Assembly (NCBI GenBank): GCA_002170485.2
Contig: NHDZ02000074.1
Location: forward strand, 1 to 16,073
Reading direction: 5' to 3'
DNA from: MED660 sp002691025
GTDB lineage: Bacteria > Myxococcota_A > UBA9160 > UBA4427
DNA: 16,073 nucleotides
Shown here: positions 13,981 to 16,073 of the stretch, piece by piece
How positions within the stretch are numbered: the first letter of the stretch is position 1
Layout of the letters: each line of letters starts with the position of its first letter
The notes under the pieces: model-generated
What the model was told of the DNA's origin: nothing
Seen by the model: the letters and a program-made list of their open reading frames with translations, nothing else
The model's database searches: none
Made by a program: the position numbers and the translations under genes

Positions 13981-15192
13981 ATGTCCGCTCACAAGGTTCT
14001 CGTCATCACCTTCGTGAATATCGTACGAAACGCGGGCGGCCCTGCGAGTGCAGCCGTTGGAATCGCAGAGTCCCTGCACGCTCAGGGACGTTTACAGGGA
14101 CTGGTCTGTCCNGCCTTCGAGCCCGAAGCCGTACGCATCCCCAAGCACCTCCTGCATTCTCCGCCGAGCCCCCTGTTGCAACGGGTCATCGGGCGGGTCC
14201 TGGCTCTGGCTCATCGCCTTTTGGGAATCAATGAGCGGCGGATGCGCGAAGGTATCTTCGATTGGTTCCTCAGTCGCTCCCGCACTCTCAAGGCCAGCGA
14301 CGCCGTCTTGTTTCTCAAACCGGCATTTCCGCGCACCGTCCAACGGGCCTCGAGATTGCAGATCCCGACCTTTGTCTGGGCTTCTATTCTGCATCCCCGC
14401 TTCAATCAGAAAGCGGTGCTCGACGAAAGGCAGGTCTGGCAGCTCGGNGGAGGGGACGCCTATACGGACGAAGAACGCATCGAGCGACTCAGCCGGTTCT
14501 TCCGCACCGTCGACCACATCCTGGTGGGGTCCGAACTCGCACAGCGGTCCTTCGTTTCACATCGAAGCGATCGAGAGGCGCCCATCCTCCTGCAAGGCAC
14601 CTTCACCGTCGACTGCGAGCGGTTTCATCCCGCCGCGAGTGAGGAACCCCAGCCCCGCCCTTTTCGAGTCCTCCACGCGTCCCACATGAACCTCATCAAG
14701 GGAATCGGATACCTCCTGGATGCCTGGACGGGTCTGGACCTGGCCGAATCCGAGCTTGTGCTGGCTGGCCCTGTTGAACCGGAACTCGATCCGATCCTGC
14801 AAAGGTTCCCCTCTCCTTCCGTCCGACTTCCCGGATTCGTCCGGGATACACCTGAGCTCTTCCGGAGTTGCGACCTCTTTGTCTCTCCCTCTGTCGCGGA
14901 TCTCCATCCCTATACGGTTCTGGAAGCCATGGCNTCNGGCCTCCCGGTTCTCGTCTCGGACCGATGTGGACTCAGCACACTCATCGAAGACGGCGTCCAG
15001 GGCTTCGTCTACCCCCACAACAATGCTGACGCTCTCGCCGCNCACATACGCTGGTGCCGAGACAATCCGGAACGGACCCGGCAAATGGGACACGAGGCGA
15101 GAAAGACGGCCCTGGGATGCAATCGCGATTCGTTCTTCCAATCCGTCATCGGGGCCATGGACGAAAAGCTCGAGCGATANCGATCTCACTGA
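13981..15192 (+). CDS. GT-B glycosyltransferase, GT4-like
   Basis: A 403-residue cytosolic or membrane-associated glycosyltransferase that probably moves a sugar from a nucleotide donor onto a glycan, lipid or small molecule. The N-terminal Rossmann half has the usual G-G-P-A acceptor-side loop (19-22). The C-terminal donor half has H-x-S-H-M-N-L-I-K-G (232-241), L-A-G-P (261-264), L-P-G-F-V (283-287) and the donor motif with L-E-A-M-A-S-G-L-P-V (314-323; the two N bases there are synonymous Ala and Ser codons). The first acidic residue of the E-x7-E motif is Asp (D307-x7-E315). I chose the ATG at 13981, where the GT fold begins; AGGAG (13963-13967) lies 13 nt upstream, which is long. The N at 15180 gives a TAN codon near the C-terminus, affecting only the last four residues. 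Substrate unknown. Confidence 0.88.
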   Translation: MSAHKVLVITFVNIVRNAGGPASAAVGIAESLHAQGRLQGLVCXAFEPEAVRIPKHLLHSPPSPLLQRVIGRVLALAHRLLGINERRMREGIFDWFLSRSRTLKASDAVLFLKPAFPRTVQRASRLQIPTFVWASILHPRFNQKAVLDERQVWQLXGGDAYTDEERIERLSRFFRTVDHILVGSELAQRSFVSHRSDREAPILLQGTFTVDCERFHPAASEEPQPRPFRVLHASHMNLIKGIGYLLDAWTGLDLAESELVLAGPVEPELDPILQRFPSPSVRLPGFVRDTPELFRSCDLFVSPSVADLHPYTVLEAMXXGLPVLVSDRCGLSTLIEDGVQGFVYPHNNADALAXHIRWCRDNPERTRQMGHEARKTALGCNRDSFFQSVIGAMDEKLERXRSH

Positions 15193-15218
15193 AACGGCCA
15201 TTCGCACNGCCCCCACCA

Positions 15219-16073
15219 CTAGGGGGAACCGGGACNNGCAANGNTCTTCTTTTCCTCGCGCNCCTGACAGTCATCAAAGCAGGCCTCCAAGGCCTCNAAA
15301 ATGATGACGTCGTCCGCAGCCTCGAAACTGGAGTCGCTGGGGAAGCGGATCTCCACTCTCATGGAGTCCACTCCACTCGGCGCCTTGAATTCAGCCCGAT
15401 AGCGACTGAATTCCTTCAACCGGCCGCCGCGCTTGGGAGAAAATACGAGCTCTGACTCCACCGCCCCGCTCTTCTCCCCACTCGACCAAAGCAACTCGAT
15501 GCGCGGTCCGGGACCCCGCCCCTTGGCCTTGGATCGAGGAAGGGCGAGAACATCGACACGATAGGCCCGGCCGCCCTTGGCAGGGATCCCTGAGAGGACA
15601 AGGCTCGAGCCTCCCTTGATGCCCGAGCCGTGCAAGCAAAGCCCCCCATCGTTGTTCTTCTTGAACTTCGAGGACGACGAGGCACAGGCCCCCTGCTCGT
15701 CCAGCGTGGCCCGGGTGAGCTCCATGGAAACCTGGAACGGCCAGGGGATCTGGTAGTAGCTCGAAGCCGCGCTTTCGTTGTCGTGCAAGTAGAGCAACTT
15801 CCAATCGTGATTCCAGAACGCCCGCAGGCCTCCGAGCACCCCGCTTCGCCCCCCGTAGTATCTGGCGTGATACCGATTGGAGAGAACGCCCTGCACCCCG
15901 CCAAAAGCATGTGCGATCCCCGCCCAATCCTCGATATTCACGGGGTCGGAGCCCGAAAGGACCTGGCTTGTCACCCCGAGTCCCTCATACCAACTCGAGA
16001 TGGCCACCATCCTCCGAATCATGTCGGGAAAGTAGGTCCAGGGCTGCATGATGATCCCCTCCCCGGCTCGTCT
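15219..16073 (-). CDS. Unrecognised protein, C-terminal part; possible carbohydrate-binding beta domain
   Basis: The frame is open to the right edge, and the residues before the first visible ATG (complement of 16047-16049) read G-E-G-I-I, like protein interior. The gene therefore probably starts outside the window and 285 codons are seen. Counting from that ATG, residues 1-110 are rich in Trp, Tyr and Gly, with I-E-D-W-A-G-I-A-H-A-F-G-G-V (39-52) and W-N-H-D-W-K-L-L-Y-L-H-D-N-E (79-92), a style seen in glycan-active enzymes. Residues from about 135 to 255 look like a beta sandwich: C-L-H-G-S-G, then S-L-V-L-S-G-I, R-Y-R-A-E-F-K-A-P and S-M-R-V-E-I-R-F. This resembles carbohydrate-binding modules, but no family is recognised. 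The last about 20 codons contain several N bases outside third positions, so the exact C-terminus is unreliable. It converges on the glycosyltransferase with a 26 bp gap. Confidence 0.65.
   Translation of the reverse strand, partial: RRAGEGIIMQPWTYFPDMIRRMVAISSWYEGLGVTSQVLSGSDPVNIEDWAGIAHAFGGVQGVLSNRYHARYYGGRSGVLGGLRAFWNHDWKLLYLHDNESAASSYYQIPWPFQVSMELTRATLDEQGACASSSSKFKKNNDGGLCLHGSGIKGGSSLVLSGIPAKGGRAYRVDVLALPRSKAKGRGPGPRIELLWSSGEKSGAVESELVFSPKRGGRLKEFSRYRAEFKAPSGVDSMRVEIRFPSDSSFEAADDVIIXEALEACFDDCQXREEKKXXXXPGSP

Overview
The window is GC-rich bacterial DNA from a draft assembly with scattered N bases. It holds ten protein-coding genes: eight appear complete, one has a slightly uncertain start at the left edge, and one runs off the right edge. 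I saw no rRNA, tRNA, CRISPR array or insertion sequence. The gene set suggests an aerobic or microaerobic, sterol-handling bacterium. A CYP51 fused to a ferredoxin is known from Methylococcus capsulatus, and sterol synthesis also occurs in some Myxococcota and Planctomycetota. The phylum cannot be fixed from this window.

Layout. The left part holds a deoxycytidylate deaminase (5-442, +) and a Bcr/CflA-like MFS exporter (508-1713, +), which converge on a glutamate decarboxylase (1816-3201, -). The centre (3358-10142) is an oxygenase island of five redox enzymes. A minus-strand operon runs LLM flavin oxidoreductase, then an HsaA-family flavin monooxygenase, then a cytochrome P450. It is divergent from a KshA/SdmA-like Rieske oxygenase across a 430 bp intergenic region. 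The Rieske gene in turn converges on the CYP51-ferredoxin fusion. The right part holds a hemN-type coproporphyrinogen III dehydrogenase (+) with a hairpin and pyrimidine tract in its leader and a strong terminator behind it. After it come a multi-pass membrane protein with conserved-looking histidines and a C-terminal TPR segment (+), a GT4-like glycosyltransferase (+), and the C-terminal part of an unrecognised protein (-).

How the genes may work together. CYP51 removes the sterol 14-alpha methyl group. A Rieske oxygenase of this kind could either remove C-4 methyl groups, as bacterial SdmA does, or hydroxylate C-9 of a 3-ketosteroid, as KshA does. The HsaA-like enzyme, LLM enzyme and second P450 are typical of steroid or terpenoid oxidation. 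The island is therefore best read as a sterol/steroid oxidation locus whose direction (biosynthesis, tailoring or breakdown) is not settled by sequence. Squalene epoxidase, oxidosqualene cyclase, HsaB/C/D, SdmB and KshB-type reductases are all absent from the window. HemN next door could supply haem for the P450s.

Ambiguous bases inside the clear coding regions fall almost entirely on third codon positions. That looks like masked strain polymorphism rather than random sequencing failure, and it independently supports the reading frames.
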